Assembly: GCF_004664715.2 (NCBI RefSeq)
Contig: NC_051069.1
Span: 14,508,226-14,572,225 of the forward strand
Source: Peromyscus leucopus
Taxonomy: Eukaryota > Chordata > Mammalia > Rodentia > Cricetidae
DNA length: 64,000 nt
Direction of reading: 5' to 3'
Shown here: piece by piece, positions 53,913 to 64,000 of the stretch
Layout of the letters: the number at the start of each line of letters is the position of its first letter
Numbering within the stretch: the first letter of the stretch is position 1
Made by a program: the position numbers and the translations under genes
The notes under the pieces: generated by a model
The model's database searches: none
What the model saw: only the letters and a program-made list of their open reading frames with translations
Told to the model about the DNA's origin: nothing

Positions 53913-55286
53913 GATCTCCCGCTCAAACCATAGTTGCGTGTCTAGGAAATGGTGCCAAGGGGGTTGAAGTCTTGGCTGTGATGGGGAAACAGGGCAAGTG
54001 AGAGTTCAGAGTGATGACTGAGGTCTGCATTATTCCAGTGCCCGCAGAGCCTGGCCGTACTTTGGCACTTCCCTAGAGAGCTTGGCCACTTGGTCATTTA
54101 TACCTTCTGGTTGAGAAGGGGAAGAACAGAGGCTTCGGGCTAGCTTGCTGGGGAGCCAGGGTTTGGGTGGATGAATTCAAAGGCGGAAGGTGTGAGGCTG
54201 AAGATGAACTCTGGGAGGAAGGGCAGGAGCCTCCGGATGGAACAGCAGGTTCTTGTCAAACACACAATTTAATTCTGAGGCTGTAGTCCTTGTGCCTGGG
54301 AGATTTTCTAGCTTGCAATAGTGTCATTTACAGATGGATTTGCAGCGGTGAATTACGAGTTTGTAAGCAACAGCTTCTCTGACGCCTCGAAGAAAAAAAG
54401 CTTATCCCTCTGCAAATTATAAATTCATAACTAACAGTGTTATCCAACTGAATGCAAAACAAATTCATTACTGACTACATTATTCCATTGAACATCAAGT
54501 GAATGAACCAGGCAGGGGTTGTGGGATGGGGGATGTGACAGGAGATGGGAACCAAATAGTCCCCTCCTGCTTCCCTATTCTTTGTATCCTTTGGGAATGT
54601 CTCAAGGTAAGCCAGAGTGGAGGTCCTGGGGCGATGATGTGTCCCATCAATGACCACCACTACGACATTCACACCTCTTTTCTATGATGATAATCCAATC
54701 ACTTCAGTGTTAGCTTATGATGCTCTGGTGGGGACTCACATGTGGAAGTCCTGAGTGCAAGACCTCAAAGGGGCATTTGCTCCTAGAGTCATCCATACCG
54801 AAAGGCATGGGGCTGCCATGCCAAGAAGAGAGGTCAGAAGCCGGGTCTACGGTTAAGTATCAGAGTGGAGACACTCCTTGTGTCTTTCTAGAACATTCCT
54901 CTCAGGGATCAGGCTTCAGGGTACGGAGACACCTATCTGGGTGCTTCTGGGTGGTGGGAACAAAGTGCCCACAATATGTAGATTTCAGGGTCTGTGGGAG
55001 AGGGAAAAACATGCTTTATAACACAGATTCTGTATTCTGATGCTGTGATCAAGGTCCAATTAGTAGACCCTGGATTTTACCTCTTGTGTTATGTTTATTT
55101 TAGAAAATAGGAAAATACAAGTAAAACTAACATATATATTATAAATATATAAAACTAATATAGATGTAATATATTATATACATACCACCCATAATTTTCT
55201 CCATTGGAAAGAGCCAGCTTTAGGGTAGATTAAACCTAAAACTCTACCTCAGTTCCCACAGGAGAATCATTCATTCAGGAACTTGA
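53913..55286. other. Intergenic, SINE-free with AT-rich block
   Basis: No gene is recognised. 54250-54500 is AT-rich, repeat-free sequence with several AATTCAT/TAATTC words, a candidate conserved element. 55110-55200 is an ATATAT-rich low-complexity stretch. Confidence 0.5.
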
Positions 55287-55460
55287 GGCTGGGGATTTAG
55301 CTTGGTAGAGTTGTTTGCTCAGCATGCATGAAGTCCAGAGCCTGATGGTACGTGCTTCTGACCCTAACACTCAGGGAATGAAGGCAGGAGGATCAGAAAT
55401 TCAAGATCATTCTCAGTTACAGGGAGAGAAGGCCAGCTGTACCCTGTCTCAAAAAAGGGA
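55287..55460 (+). repeat. B4/ID-type SINE
   Basis: GAGGCTGGGGATTTAGCTTG GTAGAG head, GAAGGCAGGAGGATCAGAAA TTCAAG body, CCTGTCTCAAAAAAGG end. Confidence 0.85.
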
Positions 55461-55549
55461 AAGAAAGAAAGAAAAACTGAGCATTTGATTGCCCTAAAAT
55501 TTGATGTGGGGAAAGAGATAGTTACACAATTAGTTTTTTCTTTTTCTTT

Positions 55550-55702
55550 TTCTTTTTTTCTTTTGAGACAGGGTCTCACTGTGTAGCCCAGACTGGCCTT
55601 CATGGAGCTTGCTATATAGATCAGGCTGGTTTTAAACTCACAAAGGTCTACCTGCCTCTGCCTCTGGAGTGGGACTAGAGGCGCGAGCCACCCCTGCCGG
55701 GC
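55550..55702 (-). repeat. B1 SINE, antisense
   Basis: Pyrimidine-rich lead (TTTTTC units), TTGAGACAGGGTCTCACTGT GTAGCCC, GATCAGGCTGGTTTTAAACT CAC and GCGCGAGCCACCCCTGCC. Confidence 0.88.
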
Positions 55703-56033
55703 CACAATCAACTTTTGAGAAAGAGCAGGCATCTCAGTACCTGGAAGCTTCTCTGTACTCCCCAGCCCAGCGGGCGTTTCCTGGCATCTGTCTCCACCTT
55801 AGTTTCTCCTCTTCTCTCTTCTCTTTCTCCTCTTCTCTCTTCTCTGATGGTGTTGCCTCTCTCTGCCACCTTCCTCAGGAGCAAAGAGAAGTCCCTCTCA
55901 TCCCATGCTTAGAGTTCTGGTACTGGCATATGTCTAAACAGTTGCCCTGAGAATTATTTTTTTTCCACCAAAGAGTTTCCTGTTGAAGCAGAGATCTTAA
56001 TGCCAACTCTTAAGATAAAATATTTTAACCTTG

Positions 56034-56182
56034 CCAGGTGGTGGTGGCACATGCCTTTAATTCCAGCACTTGGGAGGCAGAGCCAGGTGGATCTCTGTGA
56101 GTTCGAGTCTACAGAGCAAGATCCAGGACAGGCACTAAAACTACACAGAGAAACCCTGTCTTGAAAAACCAAAAAAAAAAAT
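56034..56182 (+). repeat. B1 SINE
   Basis: GCCAGGTGGTGGTGGCACAT GCCTTTAATTCC, GTGGATCTCTGTGAGTTCGA G and CAGAGAAACCCTGTCTTGAA, A-tail. Confidence 0.92.
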
Positions 56183-56199
56183 TTTTTTAAACCTTGTTT

Positions 56200-56570
56200 T
56201 GTGAGTGTATTTGTATTTTTAGGAATAGATGTTCTACACAGGAAATGTACCTTTATTCATTAGTACTATAGAGTCAGCCTATTTCTGTGTCAATAGACAG
56301 GCCTTTGTTTTCTGTTTTAATGGCTGCATATTAATCCATATGGTTTCTTTAAACTTTTGTTGCTATGCATTTAGGCTGTTTCCAATTATTGCTATTGTAA
56401 CACCCACATATCATCTTTGCACATGTATCTAATTATTTCCTCAGGGTAGTTCTTAGAAGTACAGTTTCTGAGAAGGCACTTTCTGGAGGCTTTGCTATAT
56501 TGTTACTTTTTTTTCCAAAAGTCCGTGGCAACTTATACCCTCATCAGCAGCTTCTACCATAGGCACTCTA
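56200..56570. repeat. Ancient L1 fragment
   Basis: TAATGGCTGCATATTAATCC ATATGG, GGCTGTTTCCAATTATTGCT ATTG and TTCTTAGAAGTACAGTTTCT GAG match the wording of old mammalian L1 copies. Confidence 0.65.
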
Positions 56571-56819
56571 GCTTTGTCTCAGCCATGTCGCTGAGGTTTT
56601 CAGAGAGAGCACTAATGACCATCGTGGGAGAACAGTGACAAGTGCTAAGAGCTGCCCTAAGGATGCAGGGTCCCAGGAAGCAGGAATGGGAGAGACCCAG
56701 CTGCTCTTCCCGGATGAGGTTCTTGCATGGTGTCCATGAGCGGGTTGGAGCTGGACTGACCAACTTTATGAGGGAAGACCGTTTTCTTTCACATGTTGGG
56801 GGTGGGGGTGAGTAAGGGG

Positions 56820-57110
56820 AACTGATAGTGATGACATGTGATCTTGCTGTTGTGACATTCCTGATGGTGACCGTGGTGGAGATCACAAGCACAATGTCAT
56901 TGATAGTGATGGTGGTGATGTTGACCATGATCGTGGTCACGGAGGTTGAGTGGTGATGTGGTAAAGGTAAATGTGGCATTGCTAAAGGAGAGGAAGGAGT
57001 GGTCCTGATAGGACAGCAGTTACGGTGTAGCCATGTCGGTGAGTGTAAACTATGGAGGAGGTGAGGTTGTTCGTGGTGACGGAGGTGGTAGACATGGTGG
57101 CGGTCTTGGC
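56820..57110. repeat. Degenerate GTGATG/GTGGTG repeat
   Basis: Irregular runs of GATGGTG, GTGGTGATG and GTGGTCACGGAGG over nearly 300 bp suggest an old trinucleotide/hexanucleotide-derived array. Confidence 0.6.
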
Positions 57111-59059
57111 ACGGCAGTGCGCCATCGGCTGTGGTGTGAGATAGAGTAAAAAGCGAGATGTAGAAAGCATTGGGCTTGCTTCGTCACCGTCACCGTGGGG
57201 GTGAGAAAGGGGTAGGGAGATAGGCGTCTCACAGTGGTCTTCAGGAGACTTCCTGTGGGGAGCATGGGAATGCCGTGGAAGTATGAAAGTGGCTATGAGC
57301 CAGGGCTCACGCATGGTCCAGACCTGGCCTCCTCTCTCTTCCCCTGCGCCTGCCTCTCAGCAGTTCCTGAGTCTCTTCACTTAATAGCATTGCCTGGGAA
57401 GAGCCTTTCTCTGAATCCCCAGGTACGGCAGGAAGCCTGCTGTGCGTGTGCACAAAGCTGCAGGACTCTCTCCTCAGGCAAGGACGTCTGGAAAACTTCA
57501 GGCTATGGAAGGCACGCGTCTGAGAGGCCAACATCCTAGGCATCAAGGGGTTACTCTGAGCCTGGAGATGGAGATCAGCCTCTCCTCTCAGACTGCCCAC
57601 TGCTCCCGTGCAGAAGCCACTGGAGCCAAGTGGGGCTTCATTTTGGGGTGGGGAGAGGCTTTTCCCCCCTCCCATTTTAATGGTGCTAGTGACCTCAGAA
57701 GGTTTCCATGGTGACAAGACCAAGATTCCAGGGGGACTTGGTGAAGTAGGTCAAATAACCGCCCTCAGAGTGTTATCCTACACACTGGGATTGGGGAGGA
57801 CTCTGTAATCGTGGGGCTTGAGGGAAAACGATAGGGCTGAGAGCATGCAAGGCTAGGGCTCAGAGAAGGGCCTGCAGGAGAGGCCTGTGCCCACCTTCGT
57901 TACTGTGCCCATCTGACACTCTCAGAAGGCTCACTGTGGTGGCATCATGGAGCTGAGCGTGGCCCTCCTAGGGAGAGCTGCCTGCCACAGGACACCTAGA
58001 GAGGGTAACTCCCAAGAGGAAGAAACCTGAGTGGCTGGTTCTTAGGCAAGAAGACAAGGCTAGCAGGAAACAGCAGAGAAGGGGTGTGAAGGACAAGGAG
58101 GTTGGCCTTTGGTAGGGTCGGGATTGGCTACCACGGGCTGGGTTTTCTAAAGAACAGCTCGGGAACACGAGCAGTGGAATCCCTGTGACCAGGTTTGATC
58201 CAGATGTGCACTCTGCCTGCACCCTGAGGTTGTGGGTTACCTGGGACGTGATAAGCAACCTCCTGGCAGTGCTCAATGTGGTCTAGCCTTCTCTTCTTTC
58301 CTTCCCCCCCTCTCCACACCACTCAGCGGTCATGACCTCCTGAAGGCTTCTGAAGCCCTCTACTGCTCCTCAGTGATTTCCAGCTTTCAGGCTGAGATGG
58401 CTTAGGCTGTGGACTCTCTCTGAGGGTAAGGAATAGAAGCCAGGAGTTGTCCGCTTGTGAGAGGAGCCATGTGCGTGTGTCAGGGCACGCTCTGCACGCT
58501 GCAGGTGAGTTCAAGTCTGCAGACTTCACTTTCTAATTCGGGCCCGAAGAATTGGACAGCTGCTCCCACGCAGCCCTGATGACGGAAGCATGCTGCCCAA
58601 TCAGGGTCCTCTGACAAGCCCTGGGGTCAGAAGGCCAGGTGTGGGTGTCTGCCATCAGAGAAGCCTGGATGTTGGCTGAATGGGTCCCTTTACAGAGGAA
58701 AAGTCCTCTTCGGAAAATCTGCGTCAGTGAATCCAGGGAGCCAGTCCTGGATTCGTGGCCAACCCATGAATGTTCCAAGAAGCTCTTTTAGCTGGAACCT
58801 CAGTTACTGGGGGTCTGAGCCATGCAGGAAATGACAGATCCCCATCATAGCCTATAGCCCAGAGCCCCCAGTGGGCATGAACTGTCCTTCAGTGATTCCA
58901 GGCTCAGTGGACTGTCTGGAACTCAAGGCCTGAGCTGTTGTTTCTCAGGGCTGCGAGGAACCAGGCCTGGGTCCTCCCCTCAGGACAGCTCCAGGCCAGG
59001 CCAAGGAAGATGGTCCAAGACACCCTCTTCCTTCCCATCCCCAGCTCTTCCTCCCCCCT
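57111..59059. other. Intergenic, SINE-free block
   Basis: No gene is recognised in about 2 kb of unique, GC-moderate sequence. Confidence 0.5.
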
Positions 59060-59210
59060 TTCTTTTCTTGCTTTTTGGATTTTAGACAAAGTCATATGTA
59101 GCCCAGGCTAGCCTCCAATTCACAGTGTAACTGAGGATGGCCCTGAACTTCTGGTCCTCCTGCCTCTATCATCTGAGCAGTGGGATCACATGTCTGTGTC
59201 ACCATGGCCC
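59060..59210 (-). repeat. B1/B4 SINE body, antisense
   Basis: TAGACAAAGTCATATGTAGC CCAGGCTAGCCTCC, GATGGCCCTGAACTTCTGGT CCTCCTGCC and GTGGGATCACATG. Confidence 0.7.
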
Positions 59211-59411
59211 ATTGTGTGTCTACGTGTGAAGGTCAGAGGATAATCTTTGGTGGTGTTCCCCAGGTGCCATCTACCGTTCTCTTTCTTGAAACAGGGTCTC
59301 TTCACTAAGTGGAACCACTATGTAGGCTAGGTCAGCTGACTAGTGAGACCCAGGGGCCTGGCTGTTCTCCACTGCTGGGATTATAAGCATGTGGGCCACC
59401 AGCACAGCGCT

Positions 59412-59478
<67 letters not shown>

Positions 59479-59555
59479 CATTGGGTCTAGGAATCAAATT
59501 CATGTCCTCATACTTAAAAGGCAAGCACCTCACTGACTAAACTATCTCTTCAGCC
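59211..59555 (-). repeat. B3-like SINE, antisense, with internal (TC)n
   Basis: GTGTGAAGGTCAGAGGATAA, GAAACAGGGTCTCTTCACTA and AAGGCAAGCACCTCACTGAC TAAACTATCTCTTCAGCCC. A TC run of about 30 units (59416-59475) splits it. Confidence 0.7.
59416..59475. repeat. (TC)n microsatellite
   Basis: Near-pure TC run inside the antisense B3-like SINE. Confidence 0.95.
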
Positions 59556-59640
59556 CACATGCCAGTTTTATGGGGGCTTGGGGTTCAAACCCAGGGTTTT
59601 ATGATGTTAGGCAAGTACCTTACCAACTGAGCCATGACCT
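59556..59640 (-). repeat. B4/ID head fragment, antisense
   Basis: GGGTTCAAACCCAGGGTTTT, GTTAGGCAAGTACCTTACCA and ACTGAGCCATGACC are the reversed tRNA-like head alone. Confidence 0.7.
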
Positions 59641-59697
59641 TGTTCTTCCTGTTTTTCTTTTGGTTCTGGGATCAACACACATAGCATTGCTTATTCT

Positions 59698-59888
59698 AAA
59701 ACCAGGCTCTGCTACTGAGCCATACTCCAGCCTCCACCACTGGGCCATACCCCAGCCTCTGCCACTGAACCATACATAGCCCAGCCTCTACCTCTGAGCT
59801 GTACTCTAGCTCCTAGCATTGAGCTGTACACCAGCCCCCACCACCAAGCTGTACCCCAGCCTCCACCACTGAGCTGTACTCCAGCCCC
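59698..59888. repeat. ~27-bp minisatellite resembling a SINE head
   Basis: Seven units follow CACTGAGCTGTACCCCAGCC TCCAC, with steps of about 25-30 bp. The unit equals the reversed end of the B4/ID tRNA-like head (CTGAGCTACACCCCAGCC). Confidence 0.88.
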
Positions 59889-59989
59889 AAAGACGTATTC
59901 TCGAGCCTTGAATGCCCTTTAGTCTCCACTCATTCTGGAATCTCTTTTTTCTCTGTCTTAACGTTTTTCCAACTGGGTTTTGCTAGTGT

Positions 59990-60480
59990 ATCATTTTGAC
60001 ACTGGCCATCTTCCTGACCTCTCCCCTACTCTGTTATTAGTTTTTCAGTTGATTCTCTGGAGTTTTCTGAATAAACAATCCTATCATGTACAAATAATGA
60101 TAGCAATTTCTCTCCCTTTTCAAATGTTACACTTCTTTTTCTCTTTTAATGTAATAATGTATTAGCTTAAACTTCCAGAACAATATAACATAATTATGGT
60201 AATAGCAGGCTTCCTTGTCCCACTGTGACTTAAATATGAAGGCCCCCCAATAGTGTTTCATTACTAAGAATGATGCTGATGTTGGCTGCAGATGTATTTT
60301 TTTTCATTGTGTCAAGGAAATTTTTATTTGTGTTTTACTGAGTTTTAGCAGAGTGGCCAGTTCTATTAAATTCATTTCTGGTGTCTGTTAAGATGATCAC
60401 ATAATCTTTCCCTTTCTGATAATTGATGTGATTAATTACACGGACCTGTTTTCTGATAGGTCTTTCTCATCATTTCTGAC
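59990..60480 (-). repeat. L1 ORF2 fragment, antisense, decayed
   Basis: Plus-strand words GCAGGCTTCCTTGTCCCACT, GAATGATGCTGATGTTGGCT GCAG, GTCTGTTAAGATGATCACAT AATC and TGATGTGATTAATTACACGG are the reverse of a well-known L1 ORF2 segment. No open frame remains. Confidence 0.75.
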
Positions 60481-60664
60481 ACAATTTCTGTGCAATGGGG
60501 AGGAGATGTGTTGATCCTGGGTCAGGGCAGGGAATTCAGGTGGGATCTGTACTCTGCCTGAGTCCCTGGGGCTGCACTGTTCCTGGTTCCAGGGTGGAAT
60601 CTCGGGAAAGCACACTGTGATACCCAAGGCACTGAACTGAGGCTCAGGAGGGCCGGATGGGAGA

Positions 60665-60960
60665 ATTAGTCCCAGAGTGATCCTTCTAAAGTCCCACCAG
60701 GCCAGGCAACGTCCTTCAGTGGCTCTCTGCTGCCTTTAGCAGAAGACCCAAGCTCTTGGCCATTGCCTAGACCCTTTACAGCCAGCCTTTTTACTCATCT
60801 CCCCTGCAGCATCTACCCACTAAGTGTTCAGAACTCCTGGCAGGTGGCACACCCGAGGAGCCTCCTCTGGAGGCTCTGACGCTTTCACATAGAAGCTTCC
60901 CTGCTGGAATAGCCTCCTTCCTCCCCAGGAAGGACCCACTGTCACTGAGAGGAGGGGGAT
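60665..60960 (+). repeat. L2 LINE fragment
   Basis: TGATCCTTCTAAAGTCCCAC, GTCCTTCAGTGGCTCTCTGC and CCCTTTACAGCCAGCC follow L2 wording. Confidence 0.65.
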
Positions 60961-61789
60961 CCCCAACCTAGAGGCTCTAAGTCCCCGTGCCAAAGGCCTG
61001 GCACTTCCCTGGGTAGGGTGGGCCCTGTATTTCAGGAACCCCAGGGTGCTGAGGATCAGTCTGATCCCTCAGTCCTCTCTGAGCTCAGAGCCATCTCCAG
61101 GACAAATGCTCAGCCAGCCTCAAGTGGAACACATTGTTTCCAATAGTGCTCACATCCTGCTTGCATCCCCTACACAGGGCAGTGACTGACCACAATCTCT
61201 GTCTCGGGGCTCCAGCAGCAGAGGATCCTGGGAGGCCTGAAGCCCTGGCACGCAGCTGCAGCTCCCTGGAGCCTCTTTAGAAAATGCAGCCGGCCTTGTT
61301 TCCTCCTCATAAACAGCGACTGAGCACAGCATCAGGCCCCAGGGGAGACTGTTCCCCCAAAGCTGCTGCCATTGGAGATGCAGGGAGGGGGGGCAAGTGG
61401 GCCCAGGAGGAACCAGATGATTCTGGATCATGTCGGGAGGAGCAGGAGGGGGTATAATGGCTGTGACTGAATGCAGTACATTGTAGAGGTTGGTGTCTGA
61501 TCCACTCAGTTTCCTTTCTTCATCTCCGTCCAGTCTCAGGCTAGCATCCTGCCACCTCCTTCCAGGGTCTTGTCACCTGGACAATCACTTTGCTGTCTTT
61601 GCCGTCACCCAGCAGCTAGCTGGAGCATGCTCAGTTCCCGGGACAAGCTGATACCCAGTGGAGGGCTGTTTGGTGGCTAAACCTGGAGTGTGTGGGCACA
61701 GCTCAGGCTGGCGCCCTCTTCTTTGTTGAACCTACCCCCACCCACGTTTTATGGCTTCAGGGGCATCAGCTTTGGTGGTGGGCTTAGCC
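60961..61789. other. Intergenic, no gene seen
   Basis: Unique sequence; no exon or SINE recognised. Confidence 0.45.
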
Positions 61790-62015
61790 AGACCTTAGTT
61801 CAAGTTCTAGCTCCCCCCTTGTTAGCTGTGTGATGCTGAGCAGGGTTTTTGTTTTTCCTTCCACCTCCCAGAACTTGTCTCTTCATCTCGAGCACGGAGG
61901 GCCCACCTCTAGAGTTGTGAGGGTTTCATGAGGTGGCCAGGTGACCGTAAAGCACCTAGCATGGGGCTGACACATAGTAGGAGCTCAGTTAACTTCAGTT
62001 ATTGTTCCATAACCT
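61790..62015 (+). repeat. MIR SINE
   Basis: TCAAGTTCTAGCTCCCCCCT TGTTAGCTGTGTGATGCTGA GC core; ACACATAGTAGGAGCTCAGT TAAC 3' end. An MIR-like CCATCTTACAGATGGGGAGC is seen again near 62390. Confidence 0.85.
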
Positions 62016-62651
62016 AGGTCAAGGGAGGCTGGTTTTCTCACACGTCCTCCTTTGCTGCTGAAGAAACTGAGGCCTAGAGAAAGGCAGGAGTTGAAATTGC
62101 TATGTTCTTTCCTCCATCAGCTACACTCAAAGCCAGAGAGAAGGATCCACTGGAGTCAGACCGTTGGGCCCAAAGCCCCTACTACATCGGACCTTGGGTC
62201 TCTGGCTTCGTCTGGCACCTCCGAGCTGTGGTTAATTTGTCTAATAGACCTTTACCTGGTGCCCAGCGAGGGTCAGCCCAGGTACATGCCCTTTGCATAG
62301 AAGAACTTCACATGCAGTCAATAGCATTCAGGACATATTCATCTTAATTCTTCTGACAAGCTCACAGAGGAGATGCAGTCATTATTCCATCTTACAGATG
62401 GGGAGCTAGAGCGGCTCCATAGTGTTCCCAAGGTCACACAGTGAGTGAGTGTGTGAGGGCCACTGTGGGTGGGGACCTCACTGATGAGGCTCCCACCCTT
62501 GGATGTACCCAGACCAAGCTCTGTGATGGGGTCATAGCAAGTGTCAAGCACCCAAGCCTTCTGATGGTAATGGGGGGGGGGGTCACAGGAGACATTATTG
62601 GGTGTGCTTGGCAGTCCGTGACTGGGTAGAGCAGAACATCAACTTCATCTT

Positions 62652-62872
62652 CTTTTTTTTTTTTTAAAAAAAGGGTCTTCTGTAGCCTCGGCTGCCCTCA
62701 AACTTGCTGCATAGCTGAGGATGGCCTTGAACTTCTGATCCTCCTGCCTCCACATTCCAAGTGCTGGGACGACAGGCATGACTCCCTGTCCTGGTTTATG
62801 TGGTGCTGTGGACCAAACCCAGAGAGCTTCAATGTATTAAGAAAACACTCTACTGAGCTACATTTCCATCCC
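62652..62872 (-). repeat. B4-type SINE, antisense
   Basis: Poly(T), GCCTCGGCTGCCCTCAAACT TGC, GATGGCCTTGAACTTCTGAT CC, AAGTGCTGGGACGACAGGC and CTCTACTGAGCTACATTTCC. Confidence 0.88.
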
Positions 62873-64000
62873 TGCTTCGCCCTACAAATGCCAATCACGG
62901 AGGCCACCTCTCAGGCCATCACAAGTGTTTCCCTGGAGAGAGGACTGAGGAAACTCGGAACAGAAGAGCTCTTTATTATTCAGAATAACTGCACTATTTA
63001 ATTTACTATTAATAACAGCTCTCCAGTCAACCTTCTCTTAAGATGTGAGAACTGGAGAGATGTCCCTCTCTTCCCGCGCCTCCTCCCTTCTTTTCACGGA
63101 CTGCTGTGGACTCAGTCACGAGAGCATGAGCTGTTTGGGGGGTTGGTGTGGGCGGGATGGAGGCCCAGCTGATGCATCCAGCCCAGCTACCCTCCTCCTC
63201 TAGGGCCTGCTCTGGTGCCTTTCCCTGGCTTCTTTGGAGGCCGCTGCCTTGCTGCCGTCGGATCTGTAGCTGAGGGGAGCATGTCTCTCTTGTAGGCTGA
63301 GCAGGAAGGTCACGGTCTGATCTGGAAGTGATACTGCAGCTGAAGATGAGGGAAAGCTGTTGTAGTCCATCCTTGCCCTCCTGAACCTGAAGGCTGATGT
63401 GTGCTCAGGGTGGGGGGGCCACAGGCAGACAGAGGTTTAAAGGGACCGGGGTTCTCTAAGTGAGTTCCCAAACTGTCCTATGGGGCCTAGTGTAAGAAGG
63501 AACATGTCCAGAGTGGGACAGGGCCTTTGAAGCGAACTAACCCCAAGCCAGGTGAAATCTTGGCCCAGCAGTCAGAAGACTCAGGGGGACCAAGAATAAT
63601 GCCGTCAGAGTAGGAGGTCTGTCCATTTCACCTACAGCTCCACTCAGGGCCTTATTGTCCAGATGCTGGGAACATGGGGAGCTCCTGAGTGCAGAATACA
63701 GTTGCTGCCACCATAGGGCAGTGGGTGGGCAGAGCCACTGGATCTGGCTAGACATGAGGGTGAAGCAGAGATTCTTCCCCAGGGCCGAACTTGGCCCATA
63801 CATATTAAGGTGACATCCCAGCTCTCAGTATGTATTGAACTTGACTCAGCCTTTCATATTCCAGCTCTGGTGTGATCTTGGCTCTGCCTGTTGGCCTACT
63901 AGTTACTCTACCAGACGATAAAAGGTCCTTTACTTTCTCTTCTGACTTATCCGGCTGTGCAGAGCTAGAGGACAATAGCTGTCCCCAGGGATAGGGATGC
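62873..64000. other. Intergenic, no gene seen
   Basis: Unique sequence to the window edge. No exon can be supported; the next gene expected from human synteny on this side (TBC1D21) is not seen. Confidence 0.45.

Noticed and set aside
59990..60480. Intact L1 with coding capacity
   Set aside because: Only an antisense, multiply interrupted ORF2 segment; no long frame in either direction.
44251..64000. TBC1D21 exons, expected beyond INSYN1 by synteny
   Set aside because: I looked for splice-flanked TBC-domain wording and saw none; the gene is probably further to the right.

Overview
This is mammalian nuclear DNA, almost certainly from a rodent and most likely a cricetid (hamster, deer mouse or vole group). 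The evidence is a dense scatter of B1, B2, B3-like and B4/ID-type SINEs, a URR1-like rodent DNA transposon, a rodent L1 3' end, and B1 copies with the diagnostic wording 'CTTTGCGCCTTTCCTGGAAC' that I associate with cricetids rather than Mus or Rattus. The window is not bacterial or viral, and almost all open frames in it are chance frames.

Two protein-coding genes are recognisable, placed tail to tail. On the + strand, positions 1 to about 7.7 kb hold the 3' end of CD276 (B7-H3). It consists of the transmembrane exon (1765-1899), two very small cytoplasmic exons (4096-4137 and 5494-5529), the last coding piece with the stop codon (6818-6840), and a 3' UTR that contains an old ~40-bp tandem repeat. 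The ectodomain exons lie off the left edge. On the - strand, about 32.1 to 44.1 kb holds the whole coding part of INSYN1 (C15orf59 in older human nomenclature). The first coding exon is 41775-41930 and the terminal exon is 32193-32915; together they encode a 292-residue postsynaptic scaffold protein. A strong CpG island at about 42.75-44.25 kb is its promoter region. The gene order CD276 then INSYN1, with convergent transcription, matches what I recall of human chromosome 15q24.

Between the genes (7.7-32.1 kb) and upstream of INSYN1 (44.3-64 kb) I see no convincing further protein-coding exon. These stretches hold SINEs, fragments of L1, L2 and MIR, MaLR-like LTR remnants, DNA-transposon MITEs, microsatellites and several short minisatellites. 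Some AT-rich, repeat-free blocks with many TAAT/ATTA words look like candidate conserved regulatory elements.

I did not find an undescribed multi-gene system. The most useful observations are these: all visible CD276 tail introns are phase 1, so the internal exons are skippable in frame; one CD276 intron is open in frame for 88 codons; INSYN1 carries two tandem TQT motifs and an RVRF motif that look like LC8 and PP1 docking sites; a 5' fragment of U6 snRNA has inserted into an MaLR-like LTR with its target-site duplication still visible; and a minisatellite appears to have grown from the tRNA-like head of a SINE.
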